Assembly: GCF_024347415.1 (NCBI RefSeq)
Contig: NZ_AP025476.1
Location: forward strand, 1,860,001 to 1,924,000
Origin: Vibrio crassostreae
Lineage (GTDB): Bacteria; Pseudomonadota; Gammaproteobacteria; Enterobacterales; Vibrionaceae
Direction: 5' to 3'
DNA: 64,000 bases
This document shows positions 39,787-49,075 of this stretch, piece by piece. Under the pieces are notes generated by a model. The model was not told where the DNA came from and did no database searches. It saw only the letters and a list, made by a program, of their open reading frames with translations. A program made the position numbers and the translations under genes. Every line of letters begins with the position of its first letter. Within the stretch, counting starts at the first letter, position 1.

Positions 39787-42700
39787 TCAAGCAATCTGAC
39801 GAGTAACTTCTAGGTATTTGTTGATATCAACGAAATCAATTTGTTCCGGCTTCAGATACTCTTCTGCATAACGCAGGTGGGTCCCACTGGTTAAGAACAG
39901 CCTAAACAGTTCAATATCGATATGCTCATCCAGCGCCATTTTGTGCATGATGTCGACAGCAACACTGATTGGCTTCGCTTTCTTGTAAGGTCGATCGGCA
40001 GCGGTTAACGCCTCAAAGATATCTGATATCACCAGAATGCGTTCTGGGATTGAAAGGTCGCCACCAGTCAACTTCCTTGGATAGCCTGTACCTTTAAGGG
40101 TTTCATGGTGAGTCGACGCATAACGAGGCACGCGGCTTAACTCTTTCGGGAATGGTAAGTTCTCAAGCATCTTAATCGTAGCAAGCATGTGCTCGTTTAT
40201 CTTAAATCTGTCTTCAGCAGTCAATGTGCCGCGTGCAATACTCAGATTGTAGACTTCGCCTAGGTTGTATAAATACTCAGGCACATCCATTTTAATTTGA
40301 TGTTTCGGGTCAAATTCTAACGGCCTATCTCTTTTCACTATATGCTCTGGTTTATCACTTAACAGTGGCTCTGTCGCTGGCAAGCCTGAACTCGGTGCTC
40401 GATTCAACGCCTCTATCGGTGATAGACCAAGTTGATCATCAAAGTTACGCGTCCAAGTCGTTTCAGCTATCAAGCGAATACGAGCAACTTTGTCATCACT
40501 CATGAATTCACCACCAACATTAGACGTCGCGATAAACTCAAAATCATCTTGTAGCTTCTGTTGCGCTTCAGCCAACTCTGTTTGGATTTGTTTGTTCGCT
40601 AGCTTGCCTTCAAGCTGTTTCGTTAATGCTATTATTTCAGCATCACGCCACAATACCTCAAATCGAGTTCTCACCTCGTGAATTCGGTTGTAGTTGGCCT
40701 CAAGCTTCGTACCTTTATCGACGATGTGTTCCGGCGTTGTTATTTTTCCGCAGTCATGCAACCAAGCCGCAATTCTAAACTCACGGCGCTCATCATCATT
40801 TTTAAACTCAAAATTTTTAAAATGATCAGATTGTGATTTCTCAGCCACGTCAGCTAGCATCAAACCTAGCTCTGGTACACGGTTACAGTGCCCAGCCGTA
40901 TAAGGGGACTTGTCATCGATAGCTTGGGCGATAAGTTTAATGAACGACTCAACAAAGGCTTCTTGGGTTAGCTCATGTTGCTTGAGTTCCATCGCCATGT
41001 CTTTTACCGCCACAGATAGCTCCCATACTTCTTTAATTCGAGTCTCAACAAGCTCGACACTGTCATAATCACGCATCTTGATCTTATGAGTCTCCTCCTC
41101 TAATTGACGAATAGGACGCACTATCGGTGCACCAAAAACCCAAGCAATAGGCAACGTCAAACTCATCAGTAACATCGTTACGCCAACAGAGGTTGCTAGA
41201 CGTTTATTGACTGTACTAAAGATCTCAGTTTCGGGAATCAATACCGCAAAATACTCAGAGTAGTGTTCGCCCATGTCGATTTTCTTTAAATAGAGATGTT
41301 TGATCTCGCCATTCATCTCTACCCTTACCATACTGCCTTCAACCGTTGCTTCCTTAGTCAAATCATAAAGTTCAGTATAAGGGACCGTCGTATTTGTATT
41401 AAAGCCGGTATCATGGAGCCACTTTTTCGCTAAGGCATCAAGCTGTTCACCACTTAACTTGCTGATAGCTTGATTAATGATTGGAAGCAATTGTTGATGC
41501 TTGCTCTGCAGCACTAAGTGGAATTGGTTTGAGTAGTTCTGGTCTAGATCTTCTAGAGTCCCATTGACACTAAGGCCAGGCTGGAAAAACCTATCTAATG
41601 CAAACGAGAGTACGGGTTCAGCGTCTAAAAAAGCAAAGTTCTCTCCGCTTTCAATTGAATTAAATGCAGACTCTAGGTTTTCAAACTCAACTAAATCAAT
41701 ATTCGGAAAGTCTTCCCTTAACTTAGGAATAATTGACCACCCAGATAAAATGGCCACTTTTTTATCCTCAAGCTCGGCATAATTAGTAATAATCTTCACG
41801 TCTTCTCTGGTCACGATAGCAAACGGTAAATCATAGATTGGAGTGGTGTAGAGGCCGTTTATGCCATTATTTTTATAATTTTGCACCGATTGCAGGCCAT
41901 CAATACTTCCTTCTTGAAACTTATTGACAAGCTCCCCCCAAGAAAAACCATTCACAAATTCAAACCTGATCCCAGTCATATCACCAATCATTTTGAGAAG
42001 GTCTATCGCATAGCCGTTTGGCTTTCCCGCCACTGAAAAGTCCATCGGCCCCCAATCATTTTGATTAGACACTAACAGCGGAGGGGTATCGTTAACCAAG
42101 GTTTGTTGTTCAGACGATAGCATCAATGTGGATACATCAAACTCCAATTCCTGATTGTTAACCTTGAGGTTAGACGCAATAATATTACCCGATTTCGAAT
42201 ATAAGAAAGACTCAACCTTACTGTCTTCTGCTAAACCAAGCGCCGTACCTGAGAGTTTGCTAGCCAAAGAAGACAACACAATATCAATACCAATCACATG
42301 TTGAACTTCAGATTCGATTTTCGCATCAAACGCTAAAGAATAAGTTTGCCCGGTAATTTGTAAATGCTGAAAAAGATATGGCTGAGTTTTTTCGACCGAC
42401 TGAACATTGGCAGAAACATACCAAGGCCTGGTTGTTGGAAAGTAGTTGCTCTGCTCCGTAGTTGAGTCTCTTAGCGTAAACTCTTGGTCAAAATATTTCG
42501 TCGTACGGACGCGCTCCTCCCCTCTATTATGAATCTCAACCACAACCCAACGGTCCGTTTGTTGTGCACCGATTTTCTCTCTAACGACAGGGGCAGACTC
42601 TAGATTAATAATTTGGAAGAAGTTTTCATTGGATGAGCCAATGTAAATACTATAAAAGAGAGGGTTATCTTTAATGGCTTCAGAAAGAATACTACGCGAC

Positions 42701-42960
42701 TCTTCTTTTGATATTTTGTTACTGATAGACCGTTTCACTGAAGCAAGTAAACGCGCGGTGTTGGCTGCGTCAGAATCAACCGCGCCGATATAGTTACTTA
42801 ACTCTTGGGACACCATCGTCAACTTGGATAAGGTATTCTCAGTCGCCATTTTTTTACTGAAGTAATATTGCAGTGAAACCGCAACAACAGCGGTAAGAAA
42901 AGTCGCGAGTAAAAACATTCCTCCAACAGTAAATCGTAAAGAAATTTTTTTGTCTGTCAT
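39787..42960 (-). CDS. HD-GYP phosphodiesterase-type protein with periplasmic Cache and solute-binding domains
   Basis: A 1,057-residue membrane sensor. N-terminal helix at about 12-32, then a Cache-like domain (about 40-260, with PTTRPWYVSA), then a type 3 solute-binding domain (about 290-540: GYAIDLLKMIGDMTGIRFEF, FAFLDAEPVLSFAL), a second helix at about 588-612, a HAMP-like linker and a C-terminal HD-GYP domain. HD is at 735-736 (LHDCGK) and HHETLKGTGYP at 951-961, so the c-di-GMP hydrolysing residues look intact. About 100 extra residues lie between the HD region and the GYP region, longer than the usual domain. It probably lowers c-di-GMP in response to an extracellular ligand, perhaps an amino or carboxylic acid. 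Monocistronic. Confidence 0.87.
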   Translation of the reverse strand: MTDKKISLRFTVGGMFLLATFLTAVVAVSLQYYFSKKMATENTLSKLTMVSQELSNYIGAVDSDAANTARLLASVKRSISNKISKEESRSILSEAIKDNPLFYSIYIGSSNENFFQIINLESAPVVREKIGAQQTDRWVVVEIHNRGEERVRTTKYFDQEFTLRDSTTEQSNYFPTTRPWYVSANVQSVEKTQPYLFQHLQITGQTYSLAFDAKIESEVQHVIGIDIVLSSLASKLSGTALGLAEDSKVESFLYSKSGNIIASNLKVNNQELEFDVSTLMLSSEQQTLVNDTPPLLVSNQNDWGPMDFSVAGKPNGYAIDLLKMIGDMTGIRFEFVNGFSWGELVNKFQEGSIDGLQSVQNYKNNGINGLYTTPIYDLPFAIVTREDVKIITNYAELEDKKVAILSGWSIIPKLREDFPNIDLVEFENLESAFNSIESGENFAFLDAEPVLSFALDRFFQPGLSVNGTLEDLDQNYSNQFHLVLQSKHQQLLPIINQAISKLSGEQLDALAKKWLHDTGFNTNTTVPYTELYDLTKEATVEGSMVRVEMNGEIKHLYLKKIDMGEHYSEYFAVLIPETEIFSTVNKRLATSVGVTMLLMSLTLPIAWVFGAPIVRPIRQLEEETHKIKMRDYDSVELVETRIKEVWELSVAVKDMAMELKQHELTQEAFVESFIKLIAQAIDDKSPYTAGHCNRVPELGLMLADVAEKSQSDHFKNFEFKNDDERREFRIAAWLHDCGKITTPEHIVDKGTKLEANYNRIHEVRTRFEVLWRDAEIIALTKQLEGKLANKQIQTELAEAQQKLQDDFEFIATSNVGGEFMSDDKVARIRLIAETTWTRNFDDQLGLSPIEALNRAPSSGLPATEPLLSDKPEHIVKRDRPLEFDPKHQIKMDVPEYLYNLGEVYNLSIARGTLTAEDRFKINEHMLATIKMLENLPFPKELSRVPRYASTHHETLKGTGYPRKLTGGDLSIPERILVISDIFEALTAADRPYKKAKPISVAVDIMHKMALDEHIDIELFRLFLTSGTHLRYAEEYLKPEQIDFVDINKYLEVTRQIA

Positions 42961-43409
42961 TATTCGATCCTTGAATAACCACTAGCCCAGAAATGTAACA
43001 TGCCAGCAATATTTATATTATTACAGTAGCATAACCAACCTAGCAACACATTATTCCATATATCCAAGATCGTCTCTCCATATCACTCTTTGCGTCACAA
43101 TAAGTTCCCTCTTTGATGATACATAGCTGTATAAAGCGACCAACAGTCAAAAAATTGCTCACATAAACTCAAGGAAAACCTAATTATTATGGCTGGCAGA
43201 ATCCTATAGCCACGCCACTGTGAACTTTATGAACAATATTATTCCAATGTTCTTTATTCTCAATATCGCCGCATTACAGACATTTCGTTAACACACCGTT
43301 AACTTTAGTTGCATCTGCTAAGCAATGTCCTACTCATCTGTTTAGTAGCTGGAAATAAAACATAAGTTTCTCTCCATTGAAGAGATACCCTACATAAGGA
43401 ACGTGAACC
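42961..43409. other. Divergent intergenic region upstream of tctC
   Basis: About 450 bp between the divergent HD-GYP and tctC genes. It contains two GTTAAC hexamers (43287-43292 and 43298-43303) spaced by 5 bp, a half CRP-like TGTGA near 43219, and AAGGAACG before the tctC ATG. No gene is seen. Confidence 0.5.
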
Positions 43410-44381
43410 ATGTTCAAGGCACTGAAACCTACTCTTGCGGCTTCTATCATCGCAGCAACCTTTTCTTTCAACACTTTTGCTGCTGACGTAGAAAAAATCC
43501 ACTTCCTAATCCCTGGCGGCGCTGGTGGCGGTTGGGATATGACAGCTCGTGGTACGGGTGATGTATTGGTCAAATCAGACATCGTAGAAAATGTCTCTTT
43601 CCAAAACTTATCTGGTGGCGGCGGCGGTAAAGCCATTGCACACCTAATTGAAACGGCTCAACGCCAAGAAGACACGCTGATGGTGAACTCAACACCTATC
43701 GTTGTGCGCTCTCTAACGGGTATTTTCCCACAGTCTTTCCGTGACCTAACACCTGTTGCTGCAACCATTGCCGATTACGGCGCAATCGTGGCTTCTGCAG
43801 ATTCTAAATACAACACGTGGGAAGACGTAGTAAAAGAATTCGAAGCAAACCCTCGTAAAGTAAAAATTGCTGGCGGTTCAGCTCGTGGCAGCATGGACCA
43901 CCTTGTAGTTGCTGCGGCGTTCAAGGGCGAAGGTTTTGATGCGAAAAAAGTTCGCTACATTGCCTACGATGCTGGCGGTAAAGCGATGGCGGCACTGCTT
44001 TCTGGCGAAACACAGCTGCTTTCTACTGGCCTTGGTGAAGTGCTAGAGATGTCTAAATCTGGCCAAGTAAAAGTGCTTGCTGTGACGGCGCCAAAACGTC
44101 TTGACGCTGCACCTAATATCCCAACACTGACTGAGTACGGCAACGAAACCGTATTCGCTAACTGGCGTGGTTTCTTTGCAGCACCAGGCACAAGCCAAGC
44201 GAAGATCGACGAATGGAATATAGCGCTTGGCAAAATGTACAAAACCGATGAGTGGCAAGTGGTTCGTGACCGTAACGGTTGGATCGACAACTACAAAGCT
44301 GACAAAGATTTTTACGCCTTCCTAGAAGATCAAGAAAAACAGATGGGCGACCTAATGCGTGAGCTTGGTTTCTTGAAATAA
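43410..44381 (+). CDS. tctC: Tripartite tricarboxylate transporter substrate-binding protein TctC
   Basis: A 323-residue periplasmic binding protein of the TctC/Bug family. Signal peptide is residues 1-24 (AATFSFNTFAA). The ligand-pocket segments are visible: FLIPGGAGGGWDMTAR at the N-terminus, GGGGGKAIAHL, KIAGGSARGSMDHL and the VRYIAYDAGGKAMAALLSG region. The family binds citrate and other carboxylates. tctB and tctA follow on the same strand, making a complete TTT transporter. Confidence 0.93.
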   Translation: MFKALKPTLAASIIAATFSFNTFAADVEKIHFLIPGGAGGGWDMTARGTGDVLVKSDIVENVSFQNLSGGGGGKAIAHLIETAQRQEDTLMVNSTPIVVRSLTGIFPQSFRDLTPVAATIADYGAIVASADSKYNTWEDVVKEFEANPRKVKIAGGSARGSMDHLVVAAAFKGEGFDAKKVRYIAYDAGGKAMAALLSGETQLLSTGLGEVLEMSKSGQVKVLAVTAPKRLDAAPNIPTLTEYGNETVFANWRGFFAAPGTSQAKIDEWNIALGKMYKTDEWQVVRDRNGWIDNYKADKDFYAFLEDQEKQMGDLMRELGFLK

Positions 44382-44392
44382 CCAACAACCAT

Positions 44393-44418
44393 AGAGGGCT
44401 TATGTGCCCTCTTACTCT
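44393..44418 (+). terminator. Attenuator-like hairpin between tctC and tctB
   Basis: AGAGGGC (44393-44399) pairs with GCCCTCT (44406-44412), followed by TTACTCTTT. It lies 12 bp after the tctC stop and 215 bp before the tctB start. A leaky stop here would make more binding protein than membrane subunits. Confidence 0.55.
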
Positions 44419-44628
44419 TTCCTTGTTTCGCCGTACATGAGTTAACTTCAAACTCCTTTGTTTATTCGTAGACGTATTACTAACGCTTGCCGATTCGTTG
44501 TAAACGCAAGTGGCTGATAAACCAGTACCGTAATTCGCTTACCTTTGGTTAGTGATCCCAGACATTCTTCATTAACTCGCTCATGTACGGCTTTTTTACT
44601 ATTTATACCACCCCAAATGGAGTTGGAT

Positions 44629-45129
44629 ATGTCGGACTTACCAACCAAATTTCTGAGTAAGGAATCTTTGCTTTCAAAGGATCGCATCGGAGCCATGATC
44701 TTTATGCTGGCGTGCTTGTGCTATGGCTACCAAACCACGCTAATTCCTTTGTTTCCCGGTGACGAGTACGAACCCTTCACAGCAAGAACATTACCTACCC
44801 TGTTGACGTTTATCGGCATTGGCCTTTCGTTGATCCTTCTTATCACAGGACAACCGGATAAGAAAGTCACATGTGACACAACGCCGTTGAACTGGAAACT
44901 GCTGATTGGATTCTTGGTGTTAATGGCACTATACGGTGTTGGGCTGACTTATCTTGGCTTTGTTTTAGCAACCAGCTTCTTCTTACTTGCAGGCTTTTAC
45001 CTATTGGGTGAGCGTCGTAAAGCTGTTTTATTTGGCGCGTCGTTTCCTTTCGTTATCGCGTTCTTTCTTTTATTAACTCAAGGCTTAGATATCTACCTAG
45101 AGCCTGGTTTAATCTTCACTCTTTGGTAG
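44629..45129 (+). CDS. tctB: Tripartite tricarboxylate transporter small membrane subunit TctB
   Basis: A 166-residue membrane protein with four helices, typical of TctB: DRIGAMIFMLACLCYGY, ARTLPTLLTFIGIGLSLILLI, LLIGFLVLMALYGVGLTYLG and the last helix around FPFVIAFFLLLTQGLDI. I chose ATG 44629 because GGAG lies 7 nt upstream; the frame is open from 44545. It ends 10 bp before tctA. Confidence 0.9.
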   Translation: MSDLPTKFLSKESLLSKDRIGAMIFMLACLCYGYQTTLIPLFPGDEYEPFTARTLPTLLTFIGIGLSLILLITGQPDKKVTCDTTPLNWKLLIGFLVLMALYGVGLTYLGFVLATSFFLLAGFYLLGERRKAVLFGASFPFVIAFFLLLTQGLDIYLEPGLIFTLW

Positions 45130-45139
45130 GGATAACATT

Positions 45140-46660
45140 ATGTTAGACGGAATTTTACAAGGACTTTCTACCGCTGTGATGCCAATGAACATCATGATGG
45201 TAATCGTGGGCTGTTTCGTAGGTACCTTCATCGGGATGCTCCCGGGCCTAGGTCCAATCTCAGCCATTGCTCTGATGATCCCTATCACTTACGGCCTAGA
45301 CCCTTCTTCTGGTTTAATCTTGATGGCTGGTGTGTACTACGGCGCAGTATTTGGTGGCTCGACGTCATCAATCTTAATCAACGCTCCGGGTTGTTCTTCA
45401 ACGGTAGTAACCGCGTTTGATGGCTACCCGATGGCTCAAAAAGGGCAAGCAGGTAAAGCACTTGCACTCGCGGCTTACTCTTCTTTCACTGGCGGTACAC
45501 TTTCAGCGATCATGCTTTTAATTGCGGCTCCGGCTCTAGCAAGCGTGTCATTGAGCTTCCAGTCTTCTGACTACTTTGCATTGATGCTATTAGGTCTATC
45601 GGCTGTAGCGGCGTTTGCAGGCCCAGGACAGGTTATCAAAGCGTGGATGATGACTATCTTAGGTTTGATGCTTTCAACAGTAGGTATCGACAAAGGGGTT
45701 GGCGTTGAACGTTTCACTTTTGGCCTAACGGATCTGATGGATGGCTTCAGCTTCCTATTATTAGCAATGGCAACGTTTGCACTGGGTGAAACCTTAATGG
45801 GCATTCTTAAGCCTGAGCAAGACAACAGCGCTGAAGAAAGCAAAAAGATGTCCGATATTGGCAGCATGAAAGTGACCAAAGAAGAGATCAAAGAAGTCGC
45901 ACCGGTTTCGATTCGTTCTTCGATTCTTGGCTTCTTTACCGGCGTACTTCCAGGTGCTGGCGCAACTATCGCTGCTTTCTTAAGTTACGGCATGGAGCGT
46001 AGTCTTGCACCGAAAGACAAACAGAAAGAGTTTGGTAAAGGCAGTATTCGCGGTCTTGTTGCTCCAGAATCGGCAAATAACGCAGCATCAAGTGGTTCAT
46101 TCGTTCCGCTACTGACGCTGGGTATCCCGGGCTCTGGTACAACAGCTATCATGCTAGGTGCATTAATCGCTTATGGCATCCAACCGGGTCCTCGTCTGTT
46201 CGTTGAGCACCCTGATGTATTCTGGTCGGTAATCATCTCTATGTACTTTGGCAACATCGTACTGGTTATCTTGAACCTGCCTTTGATCCCTTACATTTCT
46301 AAGCTATTAGCGGTACCAAGAACGGTTCTACTGCCAATGATTATCTTCTTTTCAATCACAGGCGTGTACCTAGTATCTTTCAACACCATGGATGTATTTG
46401 TGATGTTACTAGTGGCGATGGCAGCAATAGCATTAAGGCTTGCCAACTTCCCACTCGCTCCATTATTGCTTGGCTTTATCTTAGGTGGCTTGATGGAAGA
46501 GAACTTAAGACGCGCACTGATGATCAGCGACGGAGAGCTCAGCTTCCTATGGGAACGCCCAATCACCATGACCTTCACTATTCTGGCGATATTGGTTCTG
46601 TCTAGCCCGATTCTGGTTAAGCTGTTCAAGAGCTTTAGAGCAAAACCAGTAGAAGTGTAA
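45140..46660 (+). CDS. tctA: Tripartite tricarboxylate transporter large membrane subunit TctA
   Basis: A 506-residue polytopic inner-membrane protein, the transport subunit of the TctABC system. The family signatures are intact: GTFIGMLPGLGPISAIALMIPITYGLDP and YYGAVFGGSTSSILINAPG near the N-terminus, and the repeat of the same motif GVLPGAGATIAAFLSYGMER and APESANNAASSGSFVPLLTLGIPGSG in the middle. Full length. It ends the operon before a strong terminator. Confidence 0.96.
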   Translation: MLDGILQGLSTAVMPMNIMMVIVGCFVGTFIGMLPGLGPISAIALMIPITYGLDPSSGLILMAGVYYGAVFGGSTSSILINAPGCSSTVVTAFDGYPMAQKGQAGKALALAAYSSFTGGTLSAIMLLIAAPALASVSLSFQSSDYFALMLLGLSAVAAFAGPGQVIKAWMMTILGLMLSTVGIDKGVGVERFTFGLTDLMDGFSFLLLAMATFALGETLMGILKPEQDNSAEESKKMSDIGSMKVTKEEIKEVAPVSIRSSILGFFTGVLPGAGATIAAFLSYGMERSLAPKDKQKEFGKGSIRGLVAPESANNAASSGSFVPLLTLGIPGSGTTAIMLGALIAYGIQPGPRLFVEHPDVFWSVIISMYFGNIVLVILNLPLIPYISKLLAVPRTVLLPMIIFFSITGVYLVSFNTMDVFVMLLVAMAAIALRLANFPLAPLLLGFILGGLMEENLRRALMISDGELSFLWERPITMTFTILAILVLSSPILVKLFKSFRAKPVEV

Positions 46661-46689
46661 AGCTCGACCAAATCAACTGAACCTAAACG

Positions 46690-46713
46690 AAAGGAGCCAT
46701 TGGCTCCTTTTTT
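46690..46713 (+). terminator. Rho-independent terminator of the tct operon
   Basis: AAAGGAGCC-ATT-GGCTCC followed by TTTTTT, 30 bp after the tctA stop. Confidence 0.92.
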
Positions 46714-46852
46714 GATTTAGCTAGTCAATTCGAACCAACAGTTAAAGATGGTAGCAAACTCACAAACTCGCACTTTCAAGACGCACAGCTCTGATATTCA
46801 TAACAAATTCAAGTAAGGTAACTCATCAGTTAACGTATTGGATTCTAAAACT

Positions 46853-47611
46853 ATGGATTGGTTGATTCTATTCTTGTCAGGCGTGATTGGTGGCGTGCTT
46901 AACTCTATTGCAGGCGGAGGCAGCTTCATCACCTTCCCTGCTCTATTGTTTGCTGGTGTTCCACCAATAGCAGCCAACGCGACCAATACCTTTGCATCAT
47001 GTGCAGGCTACATCAGTGGTGCTTATGCGCTGCGCCACGAAATTCAATCTGGTACCAAACAACTTAAACTGACCATTACTCTATGTGTGATTGGCGGTGG
47101 CATAGGTGCTTTCTTACTGCTGCACACACCAGAAGCATTGTTTACTCAATCCGTACCTTGGTTACTGCTTGTTGCCGCATTGCTTTTCACCTTTGGTGGC
47201 ACGCTCAATAAATGGCTGAAACAAGCAACAGCAAAACACAAACACGCCACCAGCGCTGGCGCCTTCTTTTCCGCTTTATTGCTTTTGATTGTTTGTATCT
47301 ATGGTGGATACTTTAATGCCGGACTAGGAATCGTCACATTGAGTTACCTGGCTTTGGCTGGTTACACCAACATCAACGTGATGAATGGCATCAAACTGCT
47401 TGTATCCGCTTGTGCATCACTTGCGGCAATCGTGTTTTTTATCGTAAATGGCTCGATTGATTGGCCATCAGGCATGGCCGTTTTAATGGGGACTTTGGTT
47501 GGTGGTTATTACTCAGCAAAAATCTCTCGCCGCATCCCACAACATTATGTTCGTAACACAGTGATCATCGCGAGTTTCTTAATCACCGCTTACTTTTTCT
47601 ATACTAACTAG
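46853..47611 (+). CDS. TSUP-family (TauE/SafE) membrane exporter
   Basis: A 252-residue membrane protein with about eight helices. The first repeat has the family pattern SGVIGGVLNSIAGGGSFITFPALL and ANATNTFASCAGYISG; the second has GGYFNAGLGIVTLSYLAL. TSUP members move sulfite, sulfonates or other organic anions; the substrate here is unknown. I prefer ATG 46853; a TTG five codons earlier extends the frame. No good ribosome site is visible before either. It stands alone after the tct terminator. Confidence 0.88.
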   Translation: MDWLILFLSGVIGGVLNSIAGGGSFITFPALLFAGVPPIAANATNTFASCAGYISGAYALRHEIQSGTKQLKLTITLCVIGGGIGAFLLLHTPEALFTQSVPWLLLVAALLFTFGGTLNKWLKQATAKHKHATSAGAFFSALLLLIVCIYGGYFNAGLGIVTLSYLALAGYTNINVMNGIKLLVSACASLAAIVFFIVNGSIDWPSGMAVLMGTLVGGYYSAKISRRIPQHYVRNTVIIASFLITAYFFYTN

Positions 47612-47881
47612 GTTTGATGCTAAGTCGGTTTTATACCAACCCGGTTTGCGTTAATTAAACCCGAGATTGAGCTTTATTCTAACTGGGAAACATAGCGGAA
47701 AAACTGACTCTCAAATTTCCTATCTCACTATTTTATTGCTTATAAAATAGCCATAACTATATATGTGAGACGAGTCCTTTAATTAGTAAATTTGATAATA
47801 ATTTAGACTGTTTTTTAGCCTTTATTTTGCCAAAGGTGGGATAATTCTCCTGTCGAAAGTGATACTTCATTAGGAGGCGTT
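47612..47881. other. Intergenic region before a small membrane protein
   Basis: 270 bp, AT-rich in its second half. No gene or clear terminator seen; the leader ends with AGGAGG before the next ATG. Confidence 0.4.
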
Positions 47882-48073
47882 ATGAACATTAAACTCGGTC
47901 ATGTCATGTCATCAAGTCGACTCATTTGCTTTGTCGCTTTTCTTGCTGCCACATTCGCGTGGATCCTAAAAATGCCCGCTCTGTTTTCTGTGTCAGCGCT
48001 ATTCTTACTGGTCAGTGCGATCGTTTATCTCACCGATCTTTGGAAGAATCAAAGAAAGAACCGCGAAGCTTAA
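47882..48073 (+). CDS. Small two-helix membrane protein
   Basis: A 63-residue protein. AGGAGG lies 5 nt upstream of the ATG, a very strong ribosome site, and a terminator follows, so this is a real gene. Two hydrophobic helices (LICFVAFLAATFAWIL and ALFSVSALFLLVSAIVYL) are followed by a positively charged tail (WKNQRKNREA) that should stay in the cytoplasm. I do not recognise a family. Confidence 0.75.
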   Translation: MNIKLGHVMSSSRLICFVAFLAATFAWILKMPALFSVSALFLLVSAIVYLTDLWKNQRKNREA

Positions 48074-48120
48074 GACTCAAGTACAGCAGGCATTACACGC
48101 TTGAATAAAGTACACACGTT

Positions 48121-48152
48121 AAAAAAGGAGCACTTAGGCTCCTTTTGTCTTT
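48121..48152 (+). terminator. Rho-independent terminator
   Basis: AAAAGGAGC (48123-48131) pairs with GCTCCTTTT (48138-48146), followed by GTCTTTT. It ends the small membrane protein transcript. Confidence 0.85.
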
Positions 48153-48219
48153 TATGCTTATCGCTTTAGCTGATTAGACGGCGTTATTAATGACGCCTCT
48201 TTCTAACGACGGCTTCTTA

Positions 48220-48633
48220 TTAACGACGGAAGTTACGACCGTTACCGCCGCGGCGCTCTTTAAATGCAGACGCAGCTTTAGCTTGTGAAGCGTGGATAGA
48301 CTCTACCGTCAATTCCATTGGTTCGCGAGGCTCTAGCCCATGGCGGAATGTACGTGAACGCGGAGGCATTTGGTATTCAATGTCCGACGCTTTAGGCATA
48401 CGCTTGAAACGGTAAAGATAGAAGTTCTCAACCTTCTCACGAGCCCATTCCGTTTTCTTCAGGTATTTAACAGCACTTGCCACAGTCGGCTTAGTGTTAA
48501 AGCAGTTCATACGCATTGCTGCATCTAAAATTTCCCAACCATAATGATCCACTAATTCAGTGATCATGGTTTCAAGCTTTAAGCCATGTAGCGGGTTATT
48601 TTGTTGCAGTTCGATTCTTTCTTCTTCAGTCAT
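48220..48633 (-). CDS. VF530-family (DUF2132) putative nucleic-acid-binding protein
   Basis: A 137-residue protein. Residues about 11-72 match the VF530 family (NNPLHGLKLETMITELVDHYGWE, MNCFNTKPTVASAVKYLKKTEWAREKVE), named after a Vibrio fischeri protein with a helical fold thought to bind DNA or RNA. The C-terminal 60 residues are an extra basic, low-complexity tail ending RRGGNGRNFRR, which looks like a nucleic-acid-contacting extension. Function is not established. Confidence 0.85.
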   Translation of the reverse strand: MTEEERIELQQNNPLHGLKLETMITELVDHYGWEILDAAMRMNCFNTKPTVASAVKYLKKTEWAREKVENFYLYRFKRMPKASDIEYQMPPRSRTFRHGLEPREPMELTVESIHASQAKAASAFKERRGGNGRNFRR

Positions 48634-48645
48634 AACATTACCTTT

Positions 48646-48669
48646 TTCAAGGCAACTAAAGGCCTTGAA
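48646..48669 (-). promoter_or_regulatory. Leader hairpin abutting the VF530 ribosome-binding site
   Basis: TTCAAGGC (48646-48653) and GCCTTGAA (48662-48669) form an 8-bp stem with an 8-base loop. On the minus strand it ends just before AAAGG, the likely Shine-Dalgarno, 12 bases from the ATG. This placement suggests control of translation or mRNA stability. Confidence 0.45.
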
Positions 48670-49075
48670 TTTACTCTAGAACACCGTCATCACTGACCAT
48701 TTCTAGCTCAATCACTTGGGCATTACATCCGTTGCCCTTATTTATGCCTTTATGATGGCATAAAGCATACTGGTTATCCTATTTATCTTTGAAATTAATT
48801 TCGAATTGGTCACTTAACACCCTACCTTAGCTCGCTATACAGACTAAGCATATTCTACAAACAAACCTTCACCCCAACGGTTATGAAACTGGTTCAACTT
48901 AACAAAACCTACGGTAACCATATGCAAAAACCATACATTTAGTGATGACATTAAAGTTTTTCAGTACGCAGTATTACATTTTAATAACACAGTGCTATGG
49001 TTTTATTGAATATCGAAACGGTAAAAACCCCCAATTAAACAATAACATAATTATAAATAAAGGTTGGCTTGCCAC
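48670..49075. other. Intergenic region with an inverted repeat at 48741-48764
   Basis: About 400 bp, AT-rich, between the divergent VF530 and HD-GYP genes. TTTATGCC (48741-48748) pairs with GGCATAAA (48757-48764) around an 8-base loop; it could be an operator for either gene. No gene is seen. Confidence 0.45.
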
